Part shown: positions 18,601 to 26,969 of the stretch, one piece after another
Layout of the letters: every line of letters begins with the position of its first letter
How positions within the stretch are numbered: the stretch's first letter is position 1
Source of the DNA: Gaoshiqia sp050178015
GTDB lineage: Bacteria > Bacteroidota > Bacteroidia > Bacteroidales > Prolixibacteraceae
Reading direction: 5' to 3'
Assembly: GCA_050178015.1 (NCBI GenBank)
Contig: JBFXGM010000001.1
Span: forward strand, 1 to 64,000
Length of the DNA stretch: 64,000 bases
The notes under the pieces: model-generated
Seen by the model: only the letters and a program-made list of their open reading frames with translations
Told to the model about the DNA's origin: nothing
The model's database searches: none
Position numbers and translations under genes: made by a program

Positions 18601-19716
18601 TTGTCGGTCCTCTAATATCGCACTAATATCCTTGCATTCAGGATGTTCGATATTTATAAACTTATCAAAACTATCATGATAAAAAGATATTCCCTTTTTG
18701 TTGTGCCCCATCCAGATAATTCCGTTATTATCCCGGTACAGGCTTCCTACATTGTTTGATGCGATAGAGGAATTCAGCTGCGGATCGTGCAACAGATTAG
18801 TAAAAGTTTCATTGCCCCTGTCGTAGATAAATAATCCCTTGTGGTCAGTACCGATCCAGACACGTCCGTTCCCATCATCCAGGATATCTAAAACAACATT
18901 GCTTTGCGTCGTGACCAAAGAACGCAGTAAAAGTTCTTTCCATTCTGACGTTGGATCTTTGCGGTAATAAATCCCATCCGTTTTGTACGAATAAAGCCAT
19001 ATTCCACTACGGCTATCGACGTAAATTTGGGTATATTGGGCAAGAATCTCCGGGTTAAGATAATTCTTCAAGTCAACAAAAGTTTGGTTACCGGTGGATT
19101 TATCGAGTTGCCAAAGAATTCCTGATTTCAGGATGCCATATATCCAATGCCCATCATCGCTAAATTCCGTGTTAACAATTTCATCTATCCTGACTTTTAT
19201 TCCGAAAACTCTCAGTTCTTTCTTATGGATATCATAAAAAAACGCCCTTTTTTCACTCAAAACCCATAAGTCTTGTTTCTTATCCACATACACTTTATAG
19301 TTACGATCAACCTGTATGCCCAAATCATGCAGGAGACTTGCTATATCAGTGATAAAACTATCTTTTCCCCTGTTGTAAATTGTGTAGCCGTACACGCTAC
19401 TTATCCAGATGTTGCCTAACCCATCTTCTTGTAATCCCAGGATATCGTTTGGCCATAATGAATTGCTTCCCCCCGGGTTCTCGGTATATACTTTAAATCC
19501 ATAACCATCGTAGCGGTTTAACCCGGACTCGGTACCTATCCATAAAAACCCATAACTGTCCTTCAAAATAGTCCTGACATTGCTATTCGAAAGCCCCTCA
19601 TCCGTACTCAAGTGATGAAACAGATACAATGGCTGCCCTGTTCCTTGTAACAAAGCAACAAGAACGATTATAAGTACATATAACAGTCTGATAAATGGTC
19701 CCATTTTATTTTCCAT
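15667..19716 (-). CDS. Hybrid two-component system regulator (HTCS)
   Basis: The 1349-residue one-protein signalling chain has a signal peptide, a periplasmic sensor made of two seven-bladed propellers (many repeats of the type GFLWIGTESGLNRYDG or GRVWIGTDHKGLFIYD up to about residue 690) and a Y_Y_Y domain (about 700-780). A membrane span (ITFYIFFVLGLVIFIIY), a HisKA domain with FTNISHDLRTPL (His848), HATPase motifs (LLSNAFKYT, DTGQGIS, GSGIGLHIV), a receiver with VVSDVMMP (Asp1138) and a C-terminal AraC-type HTH (GFNSPKRFSINFKNEFGISP) follow. All catalytic residues are present. HTCS proteins bind PUL-derived oligosaccharides in the periplasm and activate PUL genes. The candidate operator found upstream of three units here is a plausible target. 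Confidence 0.96.
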   Translation of the reverse strand: MENKMGPFIRLLYVLIIVLVALLQGTGQPLYLFHHLSTDEGLSNSNVRTILKDSYGFLWIGTESGLNRYDGYGFKVYTENPGGSNSLWPNDILGLQEDGLGNIWISSVYGYTIYNRGKDSFITDIASLLHDLGIQVDRNYKVYVDKKQDLWVLSEKRAFFYDIHKKELRVFGIKVRIDEIVNTEFSDDGHWIYGILKSGILWQLDKSTGNQTFVDLKNYLNPEILAQYTQIYVDSRSGIWLYSYKTDGIYYRKDPTSEWKELLLRSLVTTQSNVVLDILDDGNGRVWIGTDHKGLFIYDRGNETFTNLLHDPQLNSSIASNNVGSLYRDNNGIIWMGHNKKGISFYHDSFDKFINIEHPECKDISAILEDRQGNIWLGTDGNGLYLTENAQKGKIKKLPMPNNAIVSLLEDRKGRVWIGTYLNGLFCYENGKFIHFTKDNSRLAANDIWNIKEDRYGNLWIGTLGGGIQYLRSDEESFDSLISVCEDVKYALDIHYDGGDKLYVGTVFGICIIDITTGNHTIFMGNNRWDQQFKQMLINSIYKDERDNIWVGHSKGMTLWDLKKDTLYYLDKESGLCDNIIRGIVEDNNHKIWVTTSNGLSVLSTERDNLGVVRITNRNFSTKDGLKSNYFNNHSIHKLQNGDILLGGTEGYTIVNPNKLAEKDQRPAKVIFTGLSLANNDIQVDSLYNGVKLLEHSIEYTSELTFSYKDKLIALHFATGDLLNADKVKYAYRMDGFNDQWLPTQENKIVFSSLNPGSYRLFIKACNSDGVWNDEAVALDITVTPPFYLSNWAITFYIFFVLGLVIFIIYRTRKNHRTKLERQRVQLKREQEAKLIEMKLRFFTNISHDLRTPLTLILTPLQTILSGVLENGLRKKLNTVNKNAEQLLQLINTLLDFRKLDVGAETLRLQAGDFVHFISELCHPFQAYAIDRHMNFTFSTEMEMLSMPFDPDKVQKIILNLLSNAFKYTPDSGSIKVHIYQEDNRVCVSVSDTGQGISNVDKEHIFERFYQASQKQEKTGSGIGLHIVSEYARMHGGTVLVTDNEPQGSVFTLKLPIQEVGITEEFSPEKVPDEEPFEQDGDQRLPANPVLLLVDDNRDFCEFMADSLSDEYSVLVAFNGQEALDQLRKNDVNIVVSDVMMPVMSGTELCARIKTNIEWSHIPVILLTARTAEEYQLEGLELGADDYLTKPFNFSLLKLRIRKFLEWTEKCHISFSQKMDVSPGEITITPLDEQLIEKAIAIVEEHISDTEFSVEELGAAVGLSRSHLYKKLMSITGKGPAEFIRTIRLKRGRQLLGKSQLQIAEIAYAVGFNSPKRFSINFKNEFGISPSDYLRGLENKTETDTDTPQ

Positions 19717-19783
19717 GCAATAGGTTAAATTACAGAAAATATTCTTTACCCCATTGCCTGTTTTTATACAAATAGTGAAGCAC

Positions 19784-19919
19784 TATGTTTCAAATAGCGT
19801 ATCGTCATGTTTCCTTCATTGCAACACCCGATGCTTCAACACTTGAAATTCAAAATCTAACGTTTATTATCAGAAGGAGCCGGAAACATGTCAAAGGTTG
19901 GGACAGTTACCATGTTTCA
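19784..19919. promoter_or_regulatory. Four ATGTTTC-type repeats upstream of the HTCS gene
   Basis: The 215-bp gap before the HTCS gene holds ATGTTTCA (19785-19792), CATGTTTCC (19806-19814), its exact reverse complement GGAAACATG (19882-19890) and CATGTTTCA (19911-19919). Such clustering in a regulator's own upstream region suggests an operator, perhaps for autoregulation. No good housekeeping promoter match was found in the same gap. Confidence 0.35.
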
Positions 19920-19931
19920 TAACCGAAATAT

Positions 19932-20591
19932 TCATTCCCTGATTTCTTTTGCAATAATTTCAGCCATCAGTTTGGCTGCCTGATCGTTTGGATGGATGCT
20001 ATCCGGGAAATTTGCCCCCTGCCCCAACATTGGATGGTAGAGATCGATCACCGGCAAATGATTAGCTTCTGCAAGCTTTTCAACAATGGGGATAACACCG
20101 TTTTTTACTGTCGAATCGTTGATCCCCCACTTTGCTTTAAACGCAGGGACCGGCAGGCACAAATAAATCCGGGGATTTGTCGTGATGGTCCTGAAGGTAT
20201 CAATCAAAGCCTGGTAATCTTCTTCGTACCGGTCGGCTTGCCAGTTATATGGTTTGGTATCATTGGTCCCCAGTTTAATAACGATAATGTCGGGGTTAAA
20301 TGCAAAAACATTTGAAAACTCCTTGCAAATCCAATATGGGAAGTCCCCCTTTTTCTGCAGGGTAGTGGCGCTCCGGCCCGAGTTCAATACCGTGTACCCC
20401 GCCCCCAGAATACTGTCGAGAACAACCGGATATCCGGTCTTACTTTGGACCGCCAACCCATAACCTTCCGTAATACTGTCGCCCACACAGGCCACCCGGG
20501 TAACCTTGTTTGTACACGAGTTCAGAGCAACCAGGCCGAGAACACAATACAACCAGGCATATTTCCTCATCTTGTAAAAAAATTGTTTCAT
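19932..20591 (-). CDS. SGNH/GDSL-family esterase lipoprotein
   Basis: The start is set at the ATG at 20591 (MKQFFYKMRKYAWLYCVLGL), which gives a lipoprotein signal ending ALNSC; an upstream ATG at 20642 would overlap the GH97 stop codon. The 219-residue protein carries the SGNH blocks: VGDSITEGYG (Ser), a Gly in the oxyanion loop, KLGTNDTKPYNW (Asn) and DSIHPNDQAA (Asp and His). SGNH enzymes in PULs usually remove O-acetyl groups from plant glycans. It follows GH97 by 19 bp as last gene of the GH31-led unit. The acetyl-esterase role is inferred. Confidence 0.82.
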   Translation of the reverse strand: MKQFFYKMRKYAWLYCVLGLVALNSCTNKVTRVACVGDSITEGYGLAVQSKTGYPVVLDSILGAGYTVLNSGRSATTLQKKGDFPYWICKEFSNVFAFNPDIIVIKLGTNDTKPYNWQADRYEEDYQALIDTFRTITTNPRIYLCLPVPAFKAKWGINDSTVKNGVIPIVEKLAEANHLPVIDLYHPMLGQGANFPDSIHPNDQAAKLMAEIIAKEIRE

Positions 20592-20610
20592 TGGTGCATG
20601 GATATTTGTG

Positions 20611-22611
20611 TTACTGTTTGATAAAACTGATCGCACAACCACCGCCTTCTCCCAGGTTTAGCCGAAGCGTATCGGTTGATTGGACTGTTTGAGTTGTGAT
20701 TTCAACCGCCATTGGATTGTGTTCATAACCTGTGCCCGGTGCATCGGCATAAATGGTGGCCGTGTATTTGGCCCCATCTTCCAAAAATGACAAGCTAACT
20801 GGTAATTGACGGGCTTCTTCGTTGGTCATGCTCCCCAGAAACCAGTTCTCGCTGTGGCGGTCTTTTCTGGCCACGGTAATGTATTCGCCAATTTCGCCGT
20901 TCAGCACGTTGGTGTCTTCCCAATCAACCGGAACATCCAGCAGGAACCGGAAAGCCGGGTTCCCTTCATAATTCGACGGAAGGTCGGCCAGCATTTGTAT
21001 GGGTGAATAGAGGGTGACATAATACGACAGCTGTTTGGCAACCGTACTGTGTACCTTATGTCCGTATCCCTGTTTGGTTTCCACATCAAAAATTCCGGGG
21101 GTAAAATCCATCGGCCCGGCCAGAAAGCGGGTAAACGGCAACACACACATGTATGAAGGCGGGTTTCCTTCGCTCCAGGCATCGTATTCCTGTCCGCGGG
21201 CTCCCTCACGAGCCATCATATTCGGATAGGTACGGCGCTCGCCGGTGTCTTTTATCGGTTCGTGAAAATTGACTGCCAATTGGTGTTCTGCGGCTTTTTT
21301 CAACACATGGCGGTAATAATTCACCCCAAATTGTCCTTGGTGCCATTCTTTCATATTGAGGCGTGATCCCACCTGGCCTATTTTAATATCGTGCATTCCG
21401 AGTTTTTGGTATAGCGCCATGCCTTCGTCAATTTGTTCGAGGTAGTTGATGATGTTTGAGCCGGTTTCGTGATAGCCGATCAATTTCACGCCTTTCGAGT
21501 TTCCGTATTCAACCACTTTTTCAATGTCGAAACCATCGGCGCAATCGGTAAAGCTGAACATGTGCATCGCATTTTCATACCATTGCGGCGTCCAACCTTT
21601 GTTCCAGCCTTCGATCAGCAACCGGTCAATCCCGTTTTTAGCAGCAAAATCGATATATTCTTTTGCATTTTCGGTCGTCGCCCCTTGTTTTGGGCTTTCC
21701 CAGAAGGTGTATTTCCCGATGTGCATTCCCCACCAAATACCCATGTATTTCGACGGGCGTATCCAACTGGTATCCTCCAATTTGTTGGGCTCATTTAAAT
21801 TCAGGATCAGGTACGAGGTGATCAGGTCGCCCGGCGAATGGCCAATTTGAAGTGTTCTCCACGGTGTTTGAAACGGAGCTTTTGTTTTCACCTTCACCCC
21901 GTCGGACCATGGCACCAAGTCGCATTTTAGTTTGGTGCCCGAATTATGGGCAAGGGTCATGCTGGCATAATCGACCAATGCTGCCTCGTGAAAACTAAGA
22001 AACAAGCCATTGTTGCTTTCGATGGTTAGAGGTGTATGAACCGTGTCCAATTCACTCACCGGCGATTTGGTAAACAGGTACTCGTAACGGTTATCGCGAT
22101 AGGCCGGGATCCACCAGGCATTGCCATCATCGCTCAGGTTAAACTCGGTCAGCTCATCCATGATGAACAAACTGTCCTTGCCGGCTTGCTCCGGATAAAT
22201 GTACCGGAAAGCAATACCGTCATCGAAAGCACGGAACTGGATTTCAAAGGCACGTTTCTTTCCATTTTGCTCTTGCAGTGTAACAGAGAGCTGATTGTAG
22301 TTGTTGCGGATGAAACGCTTTTCACCCCAAACCTGCTCCCAGGTTTCGTCAAAAGATGAGGTCTGCATGTCTTTTACTTCCAGGTCGGAGTATAGCGAAT
22401 CCTGGTTGCTGAACACAAAGCCCATTTTGGATGGTTCCAGGATTTGCGAATCAGATTGACTAACAGCATAGCTGGGTTTGCCGTTTTTTAATTCAAATTG
22501 AATTTTGTTTGCTCCATTGGGTGATGCCAATTCATAATTAACCGCTGCATTTTTCGTTTGGCACGATATGCACACAGCTAGAATGGCCGGAAAAATAAGT
22601 TTTTTGATCAT
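20611..22611 (-). CDS. GH97 glycosidase, inverting (SusB-like) type
   Basis: The 666-residue lipoprotein (signal ending AVCISC) has the three GH97 parts: N-terminal beta-sandwich (about 25-280), TIM barrel (about 285-570) and C-terminal sheet domain. The barrel carries VNFHEPIKDTGERRTYPN (Glu451) and MMAREGARGQEYDAWSEG, the glutamates that serve as base and calcium ligands in inverting SusB-type members. Retaining members have an Asp nucleophile instead. This predicts an alpha-glucosidase-like inverting enzyme. Its substrate in a xyloglucan-type locus is unclear. The next gene upstream is a GH97 of the other mechanistic class. Confidence 0.88.
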   Translation of the reverse strand: MIKKLIFPAILAVCISCQTKNAAVNYELASPNGANKIQFELKNGKPSYAVSQSDSQILEPSKMGFVFSNQDSLYSDLEVKDMQTSSFDETWEQVWGEKRFIRNNYNQLSVTLQEQNGKKRAFEIQFRAFDDGIAFRYIYPEQAGKDSLFIMDELTEFNLSDDGNAWWIPAYRDNRYEYLFTKSPVSELDTVHTPLTIESNNGLFLSFHEAALVDYASMTLAHNSGTKLKCDLVPWSDGVKVKTKAPFQTPWRTLQIGHSPGDLITSYLILNLNEPNKLEDTSWIRPSKYMGIWWGMHIGKYTFWESPKQGATTENAKEYIDFAAKNGIDRLLIEGWNKGWTPQWYENAMHMFSFTDCADGFDIEKVVEYGNSKGVKLIGYHETGSNIINYLEQIDEGMALYQKLGMHDIKIGQVGSRLNMKEWHQGQFGVNYYRHVLKKAAEHQLAVNFHEPIKDTGERRTYPNMMAREGARGQEYDAWSEGNPPSYMCVLPFTRFLAGPMDFTPGIFDVETKQGYGHKVHSTVAKQLSYYVTLYSPIQMLADLPSNYEGNPAFRFLLDVPVDWEDTNVLNGEIGEYITVARKDRHSENWFLGSMTNEEARQLPVSLSFLEDGAKYTATIYADAPGTGYEHNPMAVEITTQTVQSTDTLRLNLGEGGGCAISFIKQ

Positions 22612-22697
22612 AGGTGTTGAGCCTTTTGGTATCAGTTACTTATGGTAATCTTTTTTGTCAGTTTATTTTTGGGTAATTCCTTTCATGTGCGATATTC

Positions 22698-24689
22698 TTA
22701 CAGTTTTTCGAACCGTGCAGCCCAACCGCCAGCCGGCGCCAACTGAATTACCAGTTTATCTTTATTAGTTAATATCTTTCCCTCGCGTTTGTAATCGGTG
22801 GCATCGCGATCGGCGTTGATGCCATCGCTGAATATTTCGGCTCTATACTGCCCTTCGGGTAAAAATGACAAATCAACAGTCAGCGAACGGGCATCCCAGT
22901 TGGTTAACGCACCTACATACCAATTGTCGTTTTTGCTGCGAGCCGTCACAATATATTCGGACACATTGGCATCCAAAATAACTGTCCGGTCCGTAACAGT
23001 GGGCGTTTTGGCAATAAAACGGGTACATTCGTCTTCCTTCCGGTAAATAGTCGGATTGTCGCAAAGCATTTGCAGCGGAGCTTCAAACACCACATACATA
23101 GCCATTTGGTGCACACGGGTCCCCTGGCTCATTGGCATTGAATTGGAAGGCTGGAAATTTTCTTTGGTAGCATTACGCATGGCTCCCGGGGTATAATCCA
23201 TCGGGCCCGACATCATTCGGATAAACGGAAGCGTAACATCGTAAGGCGGCATATTATCCCGGGCCCATTTTACATTTTCCAATCCTTTTACTCCTTCGAA
23301 ATTCAGCACGTTAGGCCATGTTTTTTGAATGCCTGAAGGTTTCATGCCATGATAGTCGAGCAGCATCATATTTTCAGCAGCAATCTCTGCTAAGTCGTAG
23401 CACGAGCGCATCGCTTTTTGATCGTCGCGGTCAAAGAAGTCAACCTTAAAGCCCTTTACGCCCATTTCAGCATACTTTGCAAAGGCTTTTTCCTTTACCG
23501 TATCCAGATCGTGCCAGGCAGCCCAAAGCATAATACCCACATTTTTACTTTTGGCGTAATTGAGTATCTCTTTCAGGTCGATTTCATCCGACGAAGTCAG
23601 CAAATCGTGACCTTTATACCATCCCTCATCAAGTACCACATATTCTACACCGTAATCCGAGGCAAAGTCGATGTAATATTTGTAGGTCGGGGTATTAATC
23701 CCCGCCCTGAAATCAACGTGTGAGATATTCCAGTTGTTCCACCAGTCCCAGGCTACTTTGCCGGGCTTAATCCATGAAGCATCTGCAATGCGTGAAGGAG
23801 CCGCCAGGCGCTGTACCATATCGTTATCGGCCAATTCTTTATCAGTATTAGTGATAAAAACGACGCGCCACGGCAATTCGCGTGGTTCCGACGTTTTAGC
23901 AATAAAATCAGCCCGTTTGCTCACCCAGAAATTCAAATTATCGTAACCTCCAATTCTTGCATCCAGGGGATATTTGGGGAAAACACCCACAAATCCATGT
24001 TCCGATTGTTTATTGAGGTTGAGGTACATCCCGGGATAATCCTCCAGGTCTGTTTCCATCAGCAAGGCTTTCTTCTGATTCCCCAAATCGACCAACAACG
24101 GGAGAATTGCCAGAGAATCGATGCGGAACTGTGAGATTTTGATCCGGTCGTAAACAACTTCAAAAGGGGTTTGAAAAATATCGCCCTCACGAGGATCGCG
24201 CGCATAAGGTACCCAAACCTGATGATCAGCTTTAAAATTAAAGTTTGCTACCTCATTTTCAATAACAATTCCACCTTTCTTCGAGGAGAAGAAACGATAG
24301 GCAATGCCATCGTTGTAGGCTCTGAAAATCACGCCATAGTCGCCTTTAAAGGTGACTGTCATTTGATTATAATTATCTTGAATTTCTTTTTTCCGGTAAT
24401 TTACAGCTGGCAGGTTTCTGTTCACGGTTGTCCTTTCTACTGATTCCACTCTGGCATTTTTACCAAGAATGGTTCCATCAGCTAACTGTAGCGCAATGAC
24501 CGAAGGAGCTATTATAGTATCGCTGTTATTGACCACCGACCAATATAAATCCGGGCCTCCCCCAAATTGCAACACAATTTGCTTATTGGGAGAAGCGAGG
24601 CCATGTTCAAAATTTTTCGTTGCAGCTATGCTTTGGATTGAAAGAAGAACAATGATTATAGGTAGTGAGATTCGTATACTCATGTTCAT
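22698..24689 (-). CDS. GH97 glycosidase, retaining (alpha-galactosidase) type
   Basis: The 663-residue secreted protein (signal MSIRISLPIIIVLLSIQSIA) has the GH97 architecture with VVLDEGWYKG in the barrel. The catalytic region reads FKVDFFDRDDQ (Asp417 as probable nucleophile) and LLDYHGMKPSG, with NFEGVKGLE (Glu465) as acid/base candidate; these are the hallmarks of the retaining branch. Characterised retaining GH97 enzymes are alpha-galactosidases, and some also cleave beta-L-arabinopyranosides. Xyloglucan does not normally carry alpha-galactose, so this gene widens the substrate range of the locus or points to a second glycan. It starts 13 bp after the GH3 stop. Confidence 0.87.
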   Translation of the reverse strand: MNMSIRISLPIIIVLLSIQSIAATKNFEHGLASPNKQIVLQFGGGPDLYWSVVNNSDTIIAPSVIALQLADGTILGKNARVESVERTTVNRNLPAVNYRKKEIQDNYNQMTVTFKGDYGVIFRAYNDGIAYRFFSSKKGGIVIENEVANFNFKADHQVWVPYARDPREGDIFQTPFEVVYDRIKISQFRIDSLAILPLLVDLGNQKKALLMETDLEDYPGMYLNLNKQSEHGFVGVFPKYPLDARIGGYDNLNFWVSKRADFIAKTSEPRELPWRVVFITNTDKELADNDMVQRLAAPSRIADASWIKPGKVAWDWWNNWNISHVDFRAGINTPTYKYYIDFASDYGVEYVVLDEGWYKGHDLLTSSDEIDLKEILNYAKSKNVGIMLWAAWHDLDTVKEKAFAKYAEMGVKGFKVDFFDRDDQKAMRSCYDLAEIAAENMMLLDYHGMKPSGIQKTWPNVLNFEGVKGLENVKWARDNMPPYDVTLPFIRMMSGPMDYTPGAMRNATKENFQPSNSMPMSQGTRVHQMAMYVVFEAPLQMLCDNPTIYRKEDECTRFIAKTPTVTDRTVILDANVSEYIVTARSKNDNWYVGALTNWDARSLTVDLSFLPEGQYRAEIFSDGINADRDATDYKREGKILTNKDKLVIQLAPAGGWAARFEKL

Positions 24690-24702
24690 GTCTGGATGCC
24701 AA

Positions 24703-26889
24703 TTATTTGTTAATATTTATTGATTTATTTACGCTTATGTCCCCTGAAGAATTTCCCAATAGCAAGATATATTCGCCAGCCTCAATATTCCAGTTTTTTA
24801 TCGTTTCATCATAAAACGCCAGATCGGAAACGTTCACCTTTAACTCAACCGTTTTTGTTTCACCAGGTTGCAAAAATACCTTTTCAAAAGCCTTCAGCTC
24901 TTTGGCCGGACGCAACACCGAGCATTCCGGATCGCTTACATAAAGTTGGGCAACTTCGGCGCCAAAGCGAGATCCTGTATTTTTTACCGCAAATTTCAAC
25001 CGGATTACATCATCTTTTTGATAGCTTTCCTTGTCGGCAGAAAGCTCACTGAACTCGAAATTAGTATAGGACAGCCCATAGCCAAATGGAAATTGTGGTG
25101 CAATCTTCTTTGTATCGAACCAGCGGTAACCGACCAAAATGTCCTCTTCGTAGTTTACCTTCTCGTCACGTCCGGGGAAATTCCCCAACGCGTGGGCAGG
25201 AGATTGTTCCAACGAAACGGGCAATGTGAACGGCATTTTCCCGGAAGGATTTACTTTTCCGCTCAATACATCTGCAACAGCGTTTCCGGCCTCCATCCCG
25301 CCAAACCAAGCCCACAGGATCGAAGGGACACGGTGAACGATACCGCCCAGTTCAAGTGGTGAACCGGCAATAATGACCACAACAGTATTTGGATTTACTT
25401 TTGCAACCTCACGGATCAGAGTTTCCTGTCCGTAAGGCAACCCCATATGTTGCCTGTCGAAGGATTCAGTATCAAAGTCATGGTTTAACCCACCGAAAAT
25501 GATTGCCACGTCCGATTTTCTAGCAGCTTCGACCGCCTCGTCAATCAATTGCCAGTCCACATTATCGGTATTTGATTGTCCGGCATTGCTCCCTTCAATA
25601 AAGGTTGATTGTTTTTCGTACCCCTGCGCGAAATTGATCGTTACGTTATTGCCAAATTTCTTTTGGATTGCTTCGAGAGGTGTTATCTCGTACAAGGCTT
25701 TGATTTCGGAACTTAACCCACCACCACAATGTTTGCGCGTGGCATTATCGCCAATCACTGCAACGGACTTCAATTTGTTAAAGTCGAGGGGAAGCAAATT
25801 GTCATTGTTCTGAAGCAGTACAGCCGCCTCAGCAGCCGAGTTATAAGCGGCTTTCTGGTGTTCGGGGGTATTCATTACGCCTTTCACGCGGGATTTAACA
25901 TCGCCCAGCACTTTTGTTTTCATCATCACCCGAAGTACATTGGCCACTTTCTCATCTACAACAGACATCGGCACTTTACCTTCTTCGACCGCTTTAATCA
26001 ACGGATTGGCGAAATACCATTCGTTGTAGTCTTCTATTGTAGTTCCCATTTCCAGATCAAGTCCGGCTAATGCAGCTTTTACCGTACTGTGGGCCGCATC
26101 CCAGTCGGTCATCAAAACTCCATTAAAACCAAGTTCGTTACGCAAAATTTCACGATCAAGGTATTCATTCTCAGAGCACCAATCGCCCCGGAATTTGTTG
26201 TAGGCAGCCATCACTGTCAATGATCCGCCTTCAACAATGGAAGCTTTGAAGCCGGGCAGGTAAATTTCGCGCAAAGCCCGCTCGCTCATCGTTACATCTA
26301 CACTGGTGCGATGATCTTCCTGGTTGTTGGCCAGCCAGTGCTTAACGCTGGCAGCAACATCTTTTGACTGAAGGGCTTTGATGTAGGGAACCGCCATTGC
26401 CGAGATCAGCACCGGATCTTCGCTCATGTACTCGAAGTTCCGGCCGCAAAGCGGTGTACGGATAATGTTTACCCCAGGGCCAAGCAATATGTCCTTTTTG
26501 CGAAAACGGGCTTCTTCACCTAAAACAAGTCCACGCTCGTAAGCAAGTTCCGGGTTCCAACTGGCGGCCAAAGCGGTTCCGGGAGGGAAACATGTCGAAG
26601 AGTCATTGGTCCAACCAGCATAAGCCCAGTCGTGCCGGTTAATTTCTGCCCGTACCCCGTGGGGGCCATCTGATAAGGCCCACTCGGGAATACCCAATCT
26701 TTCAATTCCGGACACATAAAACTTCGAGTTCGCATGCAGGAGGCCAACTTTCTCCTGAATGGTCATTTTTTTAATCAAAGACTGTATCTTTTGCTCCTGA
26801 ATGTCCTTTTTGACAGGGGGCATTTGTGCCTGAGCCGTCCCTACTATCAAAAAAGCAAGCGCAAGTAATTTTAAAAGTTCCTTTTTCAT
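24703..26889 (-). CDS. GH3 beta-glycosidase (beta-glucosidase-like)
   Basis: The ATG at 26889 is chosen because it begins a clean signal peptide (MKKELLKLLALAFLIVGTAQA); the frame can be extended to 26973 but would then overlap the GH39 stop. The 728-residue product has the GH3 TIM barrel, with KHWLANNQE and nucleophile motif GVLMTDWDAA (Asp262). The alpha/beta sandwich and a fibronectin III-like C-terminal domain follow. Periplasmic GH3 enzymes trim the glucose backbone of de-branched xyloglucan oligosaccharides. It is one of three GH3 genes here and is closest to the one at 32840-35038. Confidence 0.92.
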   Translation of the reverse strand: MKKELLKLLALAFLIVGTAQAQMPPVKKDIQEQKIQSLIKKMTIQEKVGLLHANSKFYVSGIERLGIPEWALSDGPHGVRAEINRHDWAYAGWTNDSSTCFPPGTALAASWNPELAYERGLVLGEEARFRKKDILLGPGVNIIRTPLCGRNFEYMSEDPVLISAMAVPYIKALQSKDVAASVKHWLANNQEDHRTSVDVTMSERALREIYLPGFKASIVEGGSLTVMAAYNKFRGDWCSENEYLDREILRNELGFNGVLMTDWDAAHSTVKAALAGLDLEMGTTIEDYNEWYFANPLIKAVEEGKVPMSVVDEKVANVLRVMMKTKVLGDVKSRVKGVMNTPEHQKAAYNSAAEAAVLLQNNDNLLPLDFNKLKSVAVIGDNATRKHCGGGLSSEIKALYEITPLEAIQKKFGNNVTINFAQGYEKQSTFIEGSNAGQSNTDNVDWQLIDEAVEAARKSDVAIIFGGLNHDFDTESFDRQHMGLPYGQETLIREVAKVNPNTVVVIIAGSPLELGGIVHRVPSILWAWFGGMEAGNAVADVLSGKVNPSGKMPFTLPVSLEQSPAHALGNFPGRDEKVNYEEDILVGYRWFDTKKIAPQFPFGYGLSYTNFEFSELSADKESYQKDDVIRLKFAVKNTGSRFGAEVAQLYVSDPECSVLRPAKELKAFEKVFLQPGETKTVELKVNVSDLAFYDETIKNWNIEAGEYILLLGNSSGDISVNKSININK

Positions 26890-26969
26890 TTTTAGCTTGT
26901 TATCTATTTTTTGCAACAATTGTTCCGATTGATAATTCAATTTAAGTTGATCCTGATCATGCAATCCAA

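Noticed and set aside
19717..19783. Housekeeping promoter for the HTCS gene
   Set aside because: Sequences such as CTATTTG resemble the -7 box but lack the two-base spacer of TAnnTTTG, and no -33 partner is seen.
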